Of a stretch of DNA of 37,990 nucleotides, positions 17,678 through 25,850 are shown one piece after another. A model generated the notes under the pieces. That model had not been told where the DNA came from. It did not search any database and was given only the letters and a program-made list of their open reading frames with translations. The stretch lies in assembly GCA_014762505.1 (NCBI GenBank), contig JABURS010000016.1:1-37990 (forward strand). Direction: 5' to 3'. The position numbers were made by a program, and so were the translations under genes. This stretch comes from Chromatiales bacterium (GTDB lineage Bacteria; Pseudomonadota; Gammaproteobacteria; SpSt-1174). The first letter of the stretch is position 1; each line of letters starts with the position of its first letter.

Positions 17678-18010
17678 TTACTTGCCCTTCTGCGTGAGCA
17701 CTTCCTCGTTGAATGCCGCATCGGTGGTGGCGATGACCTTTTCCACGAAGCGAAAGCCTTCCACGGGGGCGTCATCGGCCATGTATTTGAGGCGCAACGG
17801 GGCCAGCGCATTGACGAAGGGCACGCGTTCGATGCTGTCGTCGGCCCCGTTGATGCCCAGCTTTTCCAGGGCGGTGCTGATGAGCTCGGCGGCATGATCG
17901 TTCTTGTGCTCGCCTGCCTTCGCCCTGGCAACGGTATCGGCGGGCGTGCCGTCGAGGATGTCGTAGTCGGTGTGGCTTTCCAGGTATTGCAGCAGTTCTC
18001 CCAGGGTCAT
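17678..18010 (-). CDS. Small hypothetical protein
   Basis: A 110-residue acidic, helical-looking protein starting MTLGELLQYLESHTDYDILD, with a purine-rich ribosome site (GGAGAG) before the ATG. No signal peptide, membrane helix or cysteine is visible. It follows the GST-like gene by 29 bases on the same strand and may be co-transcribed with it and the EVE gene. I do not recognise the family. Confidence 0.65.
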   Translation of the reverse strand: MTLGELLQYLESHTDYDILDGTPADTVARAKAGEHKNDHAAELISTALEKLGINGADDSIERVPFVNALAPLRLKYMADDAPVEGFRFVEKVIATTDAAFNEEVLTQKGK

Positions 18011-18039
18011 GGTGTCTCTCCAGGGTTGGGATGGCGGGT

Positions 18040-18717
18040 TCAGGATGCGAGCAGGCCGTCTTCGAGGCTGACATGGCAGGCCTCGCCGACCCGGCTCAGG
18101 TAATACATGAGGTCGATGGGCAGGCTGATGCCGTCCAGGACCTGCACGGGGTAGAGGTCGGCGCAGAGCAGCATGTCGGCGATGCTGATCTGGCCCATGT
18201 AGAAGCGGTTCTTCGCCAGGTGACGCGAGAGGGCACGCAGCTGGCTCATGCGATCGAGCTGGCCGTAGCCGTCATAGCGGTCGTTGGCCAGCTCCTCCAC
18301 GCTCATGTGCCAGCGGCCCTGGACCTCGGCCTTGTAGGCGGCCAGGGTCTGCGCGTCGTCGCCGATGCCGCGGTAGCCCGGGCGCATGGGGGCGTAGAGG
18401 CGTTCGATGACATGCTCCACCTTTTCGCGCCAGCCCAGCAGGGCCTGCCAGGCGGGGGCGTCGATACGGCCGGTGACCAGCGGCGGGGTATCCGGGAACA
18501 GTTCGTCGATACGCCAGAGGATGTCCACCGAGTCGGTGAGGATGCGGCCGTCGTCGAGCTGCAGCGCGGGCACGGTGCGCGCGATGCCGAGCTCGAAGAA
18601 GGTCTCGTCGTCATCATAGGCCAGCGGATGGTCGGCGTAGTCCACCTGCTTGTAGTTGAGCGCCAGGCGTACGCGCTGCGCATGCGGGCTCGACCAGAAG
18701 TGGTAAAGCGCGGTCAT
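18040..18717 (-). CDS. Glutathione S-transferase-like protein
   Basis: A 225-residue protein. The N-terminal thioredoxin-like domain (YHFWSSPHAQRVRLALNYKQ; then RTVPALQLDDGRILTDSVDI, with the cis-proline and the glutathione-contacting Asp-Ser) is followed by an all-helical C-terminal domain. The catalytic residue of this subgroup would be one of the serines in FWSSPHAQ. It starts four bases after the EVE gene ends, so the two are co-transcribed. Substrate unknown; it could also be a SspA-type regulator, but it lacks the SspA surface as I recall it. Confidence 0.8.
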   Translation of the reverse strand: MTALYHFWSSPHAQRVRLALNYKQVDYADHPLAYDDDETFFELGIARTVPALQLDDGRILTDSVDILWRIDELFPDTPPLVTGRIDAPAWQALLGWREKVEHVIERLYAPMRPGYRGIGDDAQTLAAYKAEVQGRWHMSVEELANDRYDGYGQLDRMSQLRALSRHLAKNRFYMGQISIADMLLCADLYPVQVLDGISLPIDLMYYLSRVGEACHVSLEDGLLAS

Positions 18718-18721
18718 CGGG

Positions 18722-19189
18722 CTAGATCTTCGGGCCGTCTTCCAGGCCCAGGATGAACTCCCACTGGGCCTCGGTGACCGGCATGATGGACAGGCGGTTG
18801 CCCTTGCGCACCAGCTGCATGTCTTCCAGTTCGGGATACTGCTTGAGCTCGGAGAGCGGGATGTTGCGCTTGAGCTTGCGCTTGTAGCGCACGTCAACCA
18901 GGTACCAGCGGGGGTTGTCCGGGTCGCTCTTGGGGTCGTAGTACTTGGCGTCGGGGTCGAAGGCGGTGGGGTCGGGGTAGCCTTCCTTCGCCACGGTCAT
19001 GATGCCGACGATGCCGGGTTCGTCGCAGTTGGAGTGGTAGAAGAAGATCTGGTCGCCCTTCTTCATCTGGTCGCGCATCATGTTGCGCGCCTGGTAGTTG
19101 CGCACGCCGTCCCAGGGCTCGACCTTCACGTCCTTCAGGTGATCGATGCCGAACACGTCCGGTTCCGATTTCATCAGCCAGTACTGCAT
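18722..19189 (-). CDS. EVE-domain protein
   Basis: A 155-residue single-domain protein opening MQYWLMKSEPDVFGIDHL, with WDGVRNYQARNMMRDQMKKG and IFFYHSNCDEPGIVGIM. These are the hallmark of the EVE (PUA-like) family, related to human THYN1, which binds modified bases in nucleic acids. The start is supported by GGGGGA upstream. It leads a small operon with the GST-like gene. In gammaproteobacteria this gene commonly lies near fau and zapA, as here, where fau begins its run 76 bases away on the same strand. The ligand is unknown. Confidence 0.9.
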   Translation of the reverse strand: MQYWLMKSEPDVFGIDHLKDVKVEPWDGVRNYQARNMMRDQMKKGDQIFFYHSNCDEPGIVGIMTVAKEGYPDPTAFDPDAKYYDPKSDPDNPRWYLVDVRYKRKLKRNIPLSELKQYPELEDMQLVRKGNRLSIMPVTEAQWEFILGLEDGPKI

Positions 19190-19265
19190 GGTGTCCCCCA
19201 CGGTTTTCAATGGGGTGTCAGTATAGGGGGAGGTGGCCCGGCTGCAAAACGCGCAGGTCGTGGGG

Positions 19266-19871
19266 TTATCGGGGGTGCCGGCGGTCGAAGAGCGTGAGGC
19301 CGTCCTCGGTGACCACACCGTCCAGCGGCACGTCCCAGGGTTCGCTCGCCAGCGCCTCGACCTGCTGGAAGCCGTAGGCGCAGCCGATCAGCAGCGGCCG
19401 GTGCCAGTGGCGGCGCAGGCGGCGAAAGGCGAAGGTGCGGTCATAGAAGCCGCCGCCCATGCCGAGGCGGTTGCCCCGGTCGTCGAAGCCCACCAGTGGC
19501 GTAAGCACGACATCGAGTTGTATGGGGCGGATCAGGTCGCGCTTGTGGACCACGGGTTCCGGAATGCCGAAACGGTTGGGGGCAAAGCGCGTCTCGGCGT
19601 GCCAGGCCATGAACCACAGGCGCTGGTCGCTGAGCGGCGAGAGCACGGGCAGGTACACGGACTTGTCGCGCGCCATGGCCCCGAGCAGGAAGGGCTCGAG
19701 GTCCAGCTCGCCGTTGACGGCGAGATACCCCGCGATGCGGCGTGCCGCGATGATCGGCTGGGAGGCGAGCAGGTGCCGGGCGACGCAGTCGGCCAGGTGC
19801 TCTCGTTCCGCCTCGCCCAGGGCCTTGCGGCGGGCGCGGATCTCGCGGCGTAGTTCGGTACGGGTTTCCAT
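19266..19871 (-). CDS. fau: 5-formyltetrahydrofolate cyclo-ligase
   Basis: A 201-residue ATP-dependent enzyme that converts 5-formyl-THF to 5,10-methenyl-THF. The opening METRTELRREIRARRKAL and the C-terminal LVGFDDRGNRLGMGGGFYDR with its ATP/phosphate-binding glycine loop are diagnostic, and IGCAYGFQQVEALASEPWDV follows. It lies just downstream of 6S RNA, as in E. coli, where fau (ygfA) is made from the ssrS transcript. A single REP hairpin (19883-19905) sits 12 bases upstream of the ATG, with no clear Shine-Dalgarno, so it may affect translation. The folate link fits with the gcv operon in the same window. Confidence 0.95.
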   Translation of the reverse strand: METRTELRREIRARRKALGEAEREHLADCVARHLLASQPIIAARRIAGYLAVNGELDLEPFLLGAMARDKSVYLPVLSPLSDQRLWFMAWHAETRFAPNRFGIPEPVVHKRDLIRPIQLDVVLTPLVGFDDRGNRLGMGGGFYDRTFAFRRLRRHWHRPLLIGCAYGFQQVEALASEPWDVPLDGVVTEDGLTLFDRRHPR

Positions 19872-19882
19872 TGAGAAGGCGT

Positions 19883-19905
19883 GTAGGAGCGCCGCAAGGC
19901 GCGAT
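19883..19905. repeat. Solo REP hairpin in the ssrS-fau gap
   Basis: GTAGGAGCGCCGCAAGGCGCGAT: stem GCGCC/GGCGC around GCAA, between the shared flanks GTAGGAG and GAT. It is one of the few single, unpaired copies. Confidence 0.85.
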
Positions 19906-19993
19906 TGTATTTTCGTTTACGGAGTAATCACGCCTCGCACCCAGGGGGCATGAGCGGCGCGCGTGCGGGGATTCCTTGTCGGATCAGAAAAAA

Positions 19994-20203
19994 GGTGGGC
20001 GCACTCCGCGAGTGCCGTGGTGGCCTTCGACCTTGAACCAGCGGTTCAAGTGGGAACCTTGTCACTGCCATCAGGCTTTCCGCATGCGCGACGGGCGCGC
20101 ATTTGTACGGACGTGCACACAGGCAGCGGCTTCGGATCCCGGGGTAAGTTATTAGGCTCAAGGATAATACCCAGCCACTCACGAACACCGCAGAGGCGCC
20201 CAA
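19994..20203 (-). ncRNA. ssrS: 6S RNA
   Basis: 6S RNA binds the sigma70 holoenzyme in stationary phase. The minus strand shows the family pieces in order: CTCTGCGGTGTTCG at the 5' end, CCTTGAGCC, GTGCACGTCCGT, GAAAGCCT, the CTTGAACC...GGTTCAAGG helix, and ACTCGCGGAG near the 3' end. A closing stem GGGCGC/GCGCCC joins the ends (20196-20201 with 19997-20002), and CUCUGCG pairs with CGCGGAG next to it. Six T follow (19993-19988), as for a terminator. Position between zapA and fau is the conserved place for ssrS. Ends are approximate to a few bases. Confidence 0.9.
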
Positions 20204-20261
20204 ACACTAGCTTAACTCAAGTGAGGAGAAACTGTGCAGGGGGTGAGACAGCGGGTAGCCG

Positions 20262-20573
20262 TCAGAATTCCATCTGCTGGCCCATTTCCAGGGCGTGGTC
20301 GATCTTGTCCTGCAGCAGGCGGATGCGGGAGGTCATGGACTGGCTCAGGGCCTCGCGCTGGTTGCGGTTCTGCAGCAGTTCGTGGGTGAGATTGAGGGCG
20401 GCCATGATGGCGATGCGGTCTGCGCCGACCACGCGACCGCCTTCGCGGATCTCCTGCATGCGGGTGTTGAGCAGGTTGGCGGAGGCGAGCAGGGCGCTTT
20501 GTTCCTCTGCCGGGCAGGCGACCCGGAATTCCTTGCCGAGGATGTTGACGGTGACGGCGACGCTGTCGCTCAT
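20262..20573 (-). CDS. zapA: Cell division protein ZapA
   Basis: A 103-residue protein. ZapA forms tetramers that cross-link FtsZ filaments at midcell. The N-terminal beta-hairpin VAVTVNILGKEFRVACPAEE and the long C-terminal coiled coil (ALNLTHELLQNRNQ onward) are standard, and the length is typical. Its ATG overlaps the stop of the upstream zapB-like gene by four bases, so the two are translationally coupled. 6S RNA begins 59 bases downstream on the same strand. Confidence 0.95.
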   Translation of the reverse strand: MSDSVAVTVNILGKEFRVACPAEEQSALLASANLLNTRMQEIREGGRVVGADRIAIMAALNLTHELLQNRNQREALSQSMTSRIRLLQDKIDHALEMGQQMEF

Positions 20574-20806
20574 GTGACGGCGTCTTCCATGGAGCGCAGG
20601 CGGGTGATGATGGCCTCGACCTTGGTGCGGGCAAGCTCGTTCTTTTCCACCAGCGAGGCGCGGTCCACGGTCAGGTTCTCGTTCTGCTCGCGCAGCATGC
20701 GGTTTTCCTGCTTGAGGCGCTCGACCGTCTGGATCAGCTCGCCGACACGGAACTCGAGCTTGCGCAGTTCCTGCTCGGCGACATCGTTGATGTTTTCTTT
20801 TTCCAT
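20570..20806 (-). CDS. ZapB-like coiled-coil protein (TIGR02449 type)
   Basis: A 78-residue protein that is one continuous coiled coil (LRKLEFRVGELIQTVERLKQ and on). In many gammaproteobacteria a protein of this type is encoded just before zapA, and it may serve as the ZapB partner of the FtsZ ring. The ATG at 20806 fits the family start (MEKENINDVAEQEL). No ribosome-binding site precedes it, and the likely promoter's -10 box ends only 7 bases upstream, so its mRNA may be leaderless. It overlaps zapA by four bases. Confidence 0.85.
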   Translation of the reverse strand: MEKENINDVAEQELRKLEFRVGELIQTVERLKQENRMLREQNENLTVDRASLVEKNELARTKVEAIITRLRSMEDAVT

Positions 20807-20813
20807 GCGGCTA

Positions 20814-20842
20814 ATAGTAGGTGCTGCACCGGGGCCGGTCAA
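20814..20842 (-). promoter_or_regulatory. Sigma70 promoter of the zapB-like/zapA operon
   Basis: On the minus strand TTGACC (20842-20837), a 17-base spacer, and TACTAT (20819-20814). The -35 box matches the consensus at five of six positions and the -10 box at four. The expected start of transcription falls at or within a base or two of the ATG at 20806. Confidence 0.65.
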
Positions 20843-20959
20843 CTCGACGCCGCAGGAATTATGCGACGCCAAATCAGTTACTTAGCCCCTGGTCGGATGA
20901 CCGCCGCGGGGGCTTGGTGGTAAAATGCCCGGTTTGTGACGAACACGACGGGGCAGGCG

Positions 20960-21262
20960 ATGAATCAGGGCGACACGGCGGGCATTCCGCCCATCAGCGA
21001 GGCGGCGACGATCATCGAGGGCCAGGCCCACAACGGCAAGCCCTGCCGGATCGTGGACAATACCGGGCAAATCGACCACGCCGAGCTGGAGGCCCTGCTG
21101 GCCGAGCTCATCGAGCAGAAGCAGTTCGGCCTGGCCGGCCGTTCGCTTGCAGGCGGCAACACCATCACCCTGGGGGCGCCGGACTTCACGCACATGCAGT
21201 TCGGCGACGACCTCTACCGCTTCATCCTGCTGCCCTACGAGGCCCGCATCGAGGCCTTCTGA
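20960..21262 (+). CDS. Small hypothetical protein upstream of ygfB
   Basis: A 100-residue acidic protein with an ALLAELIEQKQFGLAGRSLA stretch and a TLGAPDFTHMQFGDDLYRFI end. Cytoplasmic, with no signal peptide. The ATG at 20960 follows GGGGCAGG; a GTG at 20936 would add eight residues. It lies 29 bases before ygfB in the same direction and opens the ygfB-pepP-ubiH-ubiI run. A TAAAAT box at 20921-20926 may belong to its promoter. Pseudomonas also has a small unnamed gene near this spot, but I cannot assert that it is homologous. Confidence 0.65.
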   Translation: MNQGDTAGIPPISEAATIIEGQAHNGKPCRIVDNTGQIDHAELEALLAELIEQKQFGLAGRSLAGGNTITLGAPDFTHMQFGDDLYRFILLPYEARIEAF

Positions 21263-21291
21263 TCCCGGTATCCCGGAAGGATTTCCCTGAC

Positions 21292-21837
21292 ATGACCGAC
21301 TTCGACACCCTGCAGGCAGCCCTGGAGCGCGTGGATGCCGAGACCGGCGCCGCCGAGGGCCATGGCGCGCTGTGCGGCATGCTGTCGCTCAACCACGCCA
21401 TCGACGTGGGCCGCTGGATCGACACCCTGCTGGAGCAGGGCGAGGCGGGTGACGCCCTGGTCGGCGAGGCGCGTCGCCAGCTGCTGGAGCTGTACGAACA
21501 GACCCAGCGCAGCCTGGATGACAGCAATCTCGACTTTGCGCTGCTGCTGCCCGACGACGACGAGCCGCTGGAACTGCGCGTGCGTGCCCTGGCCGAATGG
21601 TGCCAGGGGTTTCTTTACGGCCTGGCCATGGCGGGTTACCGTGCCGGTGACGAGCTGCCGGAAGACACGGCCGAGTTCGTGAAGGACCTCAACGAGATCG
21701 CCCGTGCCAGTTTCGAGGTGGGTACGGGCGAGGAAGACGAGACCGCCTATGCCGAGGTCAGCGAGTACGTGCGCATGGGCGTGCTGATGGTCAACGAGGA
21801 GATGCAGCCGAGCAAGGCGCCGCCGCGGCTGCACTGA
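21292..21837 (+). CDS. ygfB: YgfB/UPF0149 family protein
   Basis: A 181-residue all-helical protein. GHGALCGMLSLNHAID near the N-terminus and EWCQGFLYGLAMAGYR in the centre are the two UPF0149 signatures. A second acidic helical half follows (EYVRMGVLMVNEEM). The gene order ygfB-pepP-ubiH-ubiI is standard in gammaproteobacteria. Family members have been tied to regulation (in Pseudomonas, YgfB represses ampDh3), but the biochemical role is not clear from sequence. Confidence 0.92.
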   Translation: MTDFDTLQAALERVDAETGAAEGHGALCGMLSLNHAIDVGRWIDTLLEQGEAGDALVGEARRQLLELYEQTQRSLDDSNLDFALLLPDDDEPLELRVRALAEWCQGFLYGLAMAGYRAGDELPEDTAEFVKDLNEIARASFEVGTGEEDETAYAEVSEYVRMGVLMVNEEMQPSKAPPRLH

Positions 21838-21897
21838 TCGGTGTCGCAGATCGCAGGCGCCGGATCACGGCGCCGTTAAAGCCCTTCCCGAGGTGTT

Positions 21898-23220
21898 ATG
21901 AGCATACCGCTGAGCGAATTCACCCGCCGCCGCAAGCAGCTGATGCGGATGATGGACAGGCACGCCATCGCCATCATCCCGGCCGCGCCGGTGCGCATCC
22001 GTAACCGTGATGCCGAGTACCCCTACCGGCAGGACAGTGACTTCCTGTACCTCACCGGTTTCTCCGAGCCCGAGGCGGTGGCGGTGCTGGTGCCGGGGCG
22101 CGAGCACGGCGAGTACGTGCTGTTCTGCCGCGAGCGTGATCCGGTGATGGAGACCTGGCACGGCCGCCGCGCCGGCCAGGACGGCGCCATCGAGCAGTAC
22201 GGTGCGGACGATTCCTTCCCCATCTCCGACATCGACGAGATCCTGCCCGGCCTGATGGAGGATCGCGACACGGTGTACTACACCATGGGCCGCGACACCG
22301 ATTTCGACCAGAAACTGATGGGCTGGATCAACCGCCTGCGCGAGCAGGTGCGCGCCGGCGCCCATCCGCCGCACGAGTTCATCTCGCTGGAATACCTGCT
22401 GCACGACATGCGCCTGTACAAGTCGCGCTCCGAGGTCAAGGCGATGAAGGAGGCCGCGCGTATCGCCGTGACGGCGCACCGGCGGGCCATGCAGGTCTGC
22501 CGGCCGGGCATGAAGGAATACGAGATCGAGGCGGAGCTGCTGTACGAATTCCGCCGCAACGGCGCCGAGCCTGCCTACCAGAGCATCGTCGGCGGCGGGG
22601 CCAACGGCTGCATCCTGCACTACACCGAGAACACCGACGAGCTGAAGGACGGCGACCTGCTGCTGATCGATGCCGGCGCCGAACACCTGGGCTACGCCTC
22701 GGACATCACCCGCACCTTCCCGGTGAACGGTCGCTTCAGTGACGCCCAGCGCGAACTCTACGAGGTGGTGCTGGAGGCGCAGGCCGCGGCCATTGCGAAG
22801 ACCGTGCCCGGCAACCACTGGAACGATCCGCACATGGCCGCGGTGAAGGTGCTCACCCGCGGACTGGTCGAGCTGGGGCTGCTCAAGGGCAAGCCCGCCC
22901 AGCTGATCAAGGAGGGCGAGTACCGCCGCTTCTACATGCACCGCACCGGCCACTGGCTGGGACTCGACGTGCACGACGTGGGCGATTACAAGCTCGACGA
23001 GGAATGGCGCCTGCTGGAACCGGGCATGGTGACCACGGTCGAGCCCGGCCTCTACATCCCGGCCGGCAGCAAGGGCGTGCCGAAGCGCTACCATGACATC
23101 GGTATCCGCATCGAGGACGACGTGCTCGTTACCAGAGACGGCCATGACGTGCTCACCGAGGCCGCGCCCAAGCACCCGGATGCCATCGAGGCCCTCATGA
23201 GCGAGGCGGCCGCGGCCTGA
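21898..23220 (+). CDS. pepP: Xaa-Pro aminopeptidase (aminopeptidase P)
   Basis: A 440-residue metallopeptidase of the M24 pita-bread fold that removes N-terminal residues preceding proline. The N-terminal non-catalytic domain (RNRDAEYPYRQDSDFLYLTGF) matches PepP. The catalytic domain has GGGANGCILHYTEN, LLLIDAGAEHLGYASDITRT (two metal-binding aspartates), HWLGLDVHDVG (metal His), TVEPGLYI (Glu) and IGIRIEDDVLVT (Glu). Length equals E. coli PepP within a residue or so. Its stop shares one base with the ubiH start. Confidence 0.97.
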   Translation: MSIPLSEFTRRRKQLMRMMDRHAIAIIPAAPVRIRNRDAEYPYRQDSDFLYLTGFSEPEAVAVLVPGREHGEYVLFCRERDPVMETWHGRRAGQDGAIEQYGADDSFPISDIDEILPGLMEDRDTVYYTMGRDTDFDQKLMGWINRLREQVRAGAHPPHEFISLEYLLHDMRLYKSRSEVKAMKEAARIAVTAHRRAMQVCRPGMKEYEIEAELLYEFRRNGAEPAYQSIVGGGANGCILHYTENTDELKDGDLLLIDAGAEHLGYASDITRTFPVNGRFSDAQRELYEVVLEAQAAAIAKTVPGNHWNDPHMAAVKVLTRGLVELGLLKGKPAQLIKEGEYRRFYMHRTGHWLGLDVHDVGDYKLDEEWRLLEPGMVTTVEPGLYIPAGSKGVPKRYHDIGIRIEDDVLVTRDGHDVLTEAAPKHPDAIEALMSEAAAA

Positions 23221-24479
23221 TGCGTAAGCACTACGACATCCTCATCGTCGGCGGCGGCATGGTGGGCGCCACGCTCGCCGCCGCGCTGGCCGATACCGGG
23301 CTGGCCATCGGCATGCTGGAGGCGCGGCCCTTCGGCGTACCCGGGGAGGCGCCGCCCTCGCCGAGCTTCGACGACCGCTCCATCGCCCTGTCCTGGGGCT
23401 CACATCGCATCCTGCGCGGCGCCGGCCTGTGGGAGGCGCTGTGCGACGAGGTCGCGCCCATCCGCCATATCCACGTCTCCGACCGCGGCCACTTCGGCGC
23501 TGCGCGCATCGACCATGCCGAGGAGGGTGTCGAGGCCCTGGGCTACGTGATCGAGAACCGCGTCATGGGCCGCGTGCTGATGCAGGCGCTGGCCGAGCGG
23601 CCGAACGTGGAACTGATCGCGCCGGCCACCCTGGTGGATTTCGACAACGCCGAGTCGGGCGTGACGGCCGAGGTGGACTGCGACGGGGAGCCGCGGCGGC
23701 TGAGCGCGAACCTGCTGGTGGCCGCCGACGGCACCGGCTCGCCGGTGCGTCGCCGGCTGGGCATCAATGCCGTCACCGAGGACTACGGCCAGGCCGCGCT
23801 CATCGCCAACGTGGGCGTGAGTGCGCCGCATCGCCACGTCGCCTACGAGCGCTTCACCGACAGCGGGCCGCTGGCGCTGCTGCCGATGACGCCGGGCCCG
23901 GATGGCGAGACGCGCTGCTCGCTGGTGTGGACGCACCGCAGCGCGGAGCTTGCGCGTACCGAGGCGCTGGACGATGCGGCCTTCCTCGCCGCCCTGCAGG
24001 AACGCTTCGGCTACCGGCTGGGGCGCTTCACGCGCGTGGGGCGGCGGGCGAGCTATCCGCTGGCGCTCACGCACAGCACCGAATTCACGCGCCGGCGCGT
24101 GGCCATCGTCGGCAACGCCGCCCACACCCTGCACCCGGTGGCCGGCCAGGGCTACAACCTCGCCCTGCGCGACGTGGCCCTGCTGGCGGAACTCGTGGCC
24201 GACGCCTGCCATGCGGGCGGCGACATCGGCGGCATCGAGGTGCTCGACGCCTACGAGACCGGCCGCGCGGCCGACACCCGCGACGTGGTGCGCTACACCG
24301 ATGCGCTGGTGCGGCTCTTCTCCAACGCCTCCTTTGCGCTGGGTCATGCCCGTGCCGCCGGACTCCTCGCCGTGGACCTCGTCGGTCCGCTGCGCCACTG
24401 GCTGGCACGCCAGAACATGGGGATTCGCCACACCGGCCCGCGGCTCGCGCGCGGCCTGCCGCTGGAGGCTGCCCGATGA
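23220..24479 (+). CDS. ubiH: 2-polyprenyl-6-methoxyphenol hydroxylase (UbiH)
   Basis: A 419-residue flavin monooxygenase of ubiquinone synthesis (C4 hydroxylation). The Rossmann motif DILIVGGGMVGATLAAAL opens the chain, GYVIENRVMGRVL is the UbiH/UbiI signature, and AIVGNAAHTLHPVAGQGYNL is the second FAD motif with the family's GD replaced by GN. It overlaps pepP by one base and ubiI by four (ATGA). The order places it as UbiH, with UbiI next; by pairwise sequence alone the two could be confused. Confidence 0.92.
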   Translation: MRKHYDILIVGGGMVGATLAAALADTGLAIGMLEARPFGVPGEAPPSPSFDDRSIALSWGSHRILRGAGLWEALCDEVAPIRHIHVSDRGHFGAARIDHAEEGVEALGYVIENRVMGRVLMQALAERPNVELIAPATLVDFDNAESGVTAEVDCDGEPRRLSANLLVAADGTGSPVRRRLGINAVTEDYGQAALIANVGVSAPHRHVAYERFTDSGPLALLPMTPGPDGETRCSLVWTHRSAELARTEALDDAAFLAALQERFGYRLGRFTRVGRRASYPLALTHSTEFTRRRVAIVGNAAHTLHPVAGQGYNLALRDVALLAELVADACHAGGDIGGIEVLDAYETGRAADTRDVVRYTDALVRLFSNASFALGHARAAGLLAVDLVGPLRHWLARQNMGIRHTGPRLARGLPLEAAR

Positions 24480-25684
24480 CGGGGGCGCAGTACCATGACG
24501 TGGTGATCGTCGGCGGCGGCATGGTGGGTGCGACGCTGGGTTGCGCGCTCGCCCGCGAGGGCCGGCGCATCGCCGTGATCGAGGCGCGCGAGCCCGCCCC
24601 CTTCGACCCCGCCGCCGACTACGACCTGCGCGTCTCGGCCATCAGCCGGGCCTCGCAGCGCATCTTCGAACACCTGGGCGCCTGGCCGGGCATGCTCGCG
24701 CGCCGCGCCAGCCCCTACGCGCACATGCACGTGTGGGACGCCACCGGCAACGGCGAGATCCATTTCGACTGCGCCGAGCTCGGCGAGCCCAACCTCGGTC
24801 ACATCATCGAGAACCGCGTGATCCAGGATGCCCTGCTCGAGCGCCTGAAGCACGAGGACAACGTGAGCTGGCTGTGCCCGGCCTCGCTCGCGGCCCTGAC
24901 GGTCGAGGCGGATGGCGCGCGGCTCACGCTGGAGGACGGGCGCGAGCGGCGCACCCCGCTCGTGGTCGGGGCCGACGGCGCGCGATCAAAGGTGCGCGAA
25001 CTGGCCGGCATCGACGTGGCGCGCCAGGCCTATGGCCAGCGCGGCGTGGTCGCCACCGTGGCCACCGAGAAACCGCATGCAGCTACCGCCTGGCAGCGCT
25101 TCCTGCCCACGGGGCCGCTGGCCTTCCTGCCGCTGGCCGACGGGCGCTGCTCCATCGTCTGGTCGGCGGACGATGCCCGCGCCGAGGCCCTGATGGCAAT
25201 GGACGATGCGAGCTTCGCCCGCGAGCTGGGCGCGGCCTTCGGCCACCGCCTGGGCGGGATCGTCTCCGTCTCGCCGCGTGCCGCCTTCCCGCTGGCGGGC
25301 TCCCAGGCCGCCGCGTACGTGCGTCCGCGCATCGCCCTGGTGGGCGATGCCGCCCACACCATCCACCCGCTCGCCGGGCAGGGGGCCAACCTCGGCTTCC
25401 TCGATGCGGCCGCGCTGGCCGACGTACTGGCCGGGGTGCCGGCCGGCGGCGACCTCGGCCACCACGCCCTGCTGCGTCGCTACGAGCGCGCGCGCCGCGG
25501 CGACAACTTCCTCACCATGCGCGCCATGGAAGGCTTCAAGCTGCTGTTCGGCAACGACCTCGCCCCGCTCGCCTGGCTGCGCAACACGGGGCTCGCGCTC
25601 ACCAACCGCGCAGGACCGGTCAAGCACGAACTGATACGACGGGCGATGGGGCTGAGCGGGGAGCGGCCGACGTTGGCGCGGTGA
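24476..25684 (+). CDS. ubiI: 2-octaprenylphenol hydroxylase (UbiI/VisC)
   Basis: A 402-residue FAD-dependent hydroxylase paralogous to UbiH (C5 hydroxylation of the ubiquinone ring). The dinucleotide motif is DVVIVGGGMVGATLGCALAR; YDLRVSAISRASQRIFEHLG and GHIIENRVIQDALL are family signatures; IALVGDAAHTIHPLAGQGAN is the FAD-ribityl motif with the canonical GD. The ATGA overlap with ubiH means coupled translation. A strong hairpin of CACAGAGG elements lies 26 bases downstream and may end the operon. Confidence 0.93.
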   Translation: MTGAQYHDVVIVGGGMVGATLGCALAREGRRIAVIEAREPAPFDPAADYDLRVSAISRASQRIFEHLGAWPGMLARRASPYAHMHVWDATGNGEIHFDCAELGEPNLGHIIENRVIQDALLERLKHEDNVSWLCPASLAALTVEADGARLTLEDGRERRTPLVVGADGARSKVRELAGIDVARQAYGQRGVVATVATEKPHAATAWQRFLPTGPLAFLPLADGRCSIVWSADDARAEALMAMDDASFARELGAAFGHRLGGIVSVSPRAAFPLAGSQAAAYVRPRIALVGDAAHTIHPLAGQGANLGFLDAAALADVLAGVPAGGDLGHHALLRRYERARRGDNFLTMRAMEGFKLLFGNDLAPLAWLRNTGLALTNRAGPVKHELIRRAMGLSGERPTLAR

Positions 25685-25709
25685 AAGGCGTTCGGCGGTA
25701 AGTCTGATT

Positions 25710-25784
25710 GCCACAGAGGTCACAGAGGTCACAGAGATGACCGGGAGTCCGTTTTGACTCTGTGCGCTCTGTGACCTCTGTGGC
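25710..25784. repeat. CACAGAGG inverted pair with an 18-bp perfect stem
   Basis: GCCACAGAGGTCACAGAG (25710-25727) pairs perfectly with CTCTGTGACCTCTGTGGC (25767-25784). It lies between the convergent ubiI and GGDEF-EAL genes. It has no T-run but would be a strong RNA hairpin on both strands. Confidence 0.88.
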
Positions 25785-25850
25785 GTTAACACATAGGACG
25801 GGCCATGCCCGTCTCACATCTCACGTCTCAAATCTAACGCCCGACTCCGT

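Noticed and set aside
20936-20960. GTG start for the small protein before ygfB
   Set aside because: It adds eight residues but lacks a ribosome site; the ATG at 20960 has GGGGCAGG upstream.
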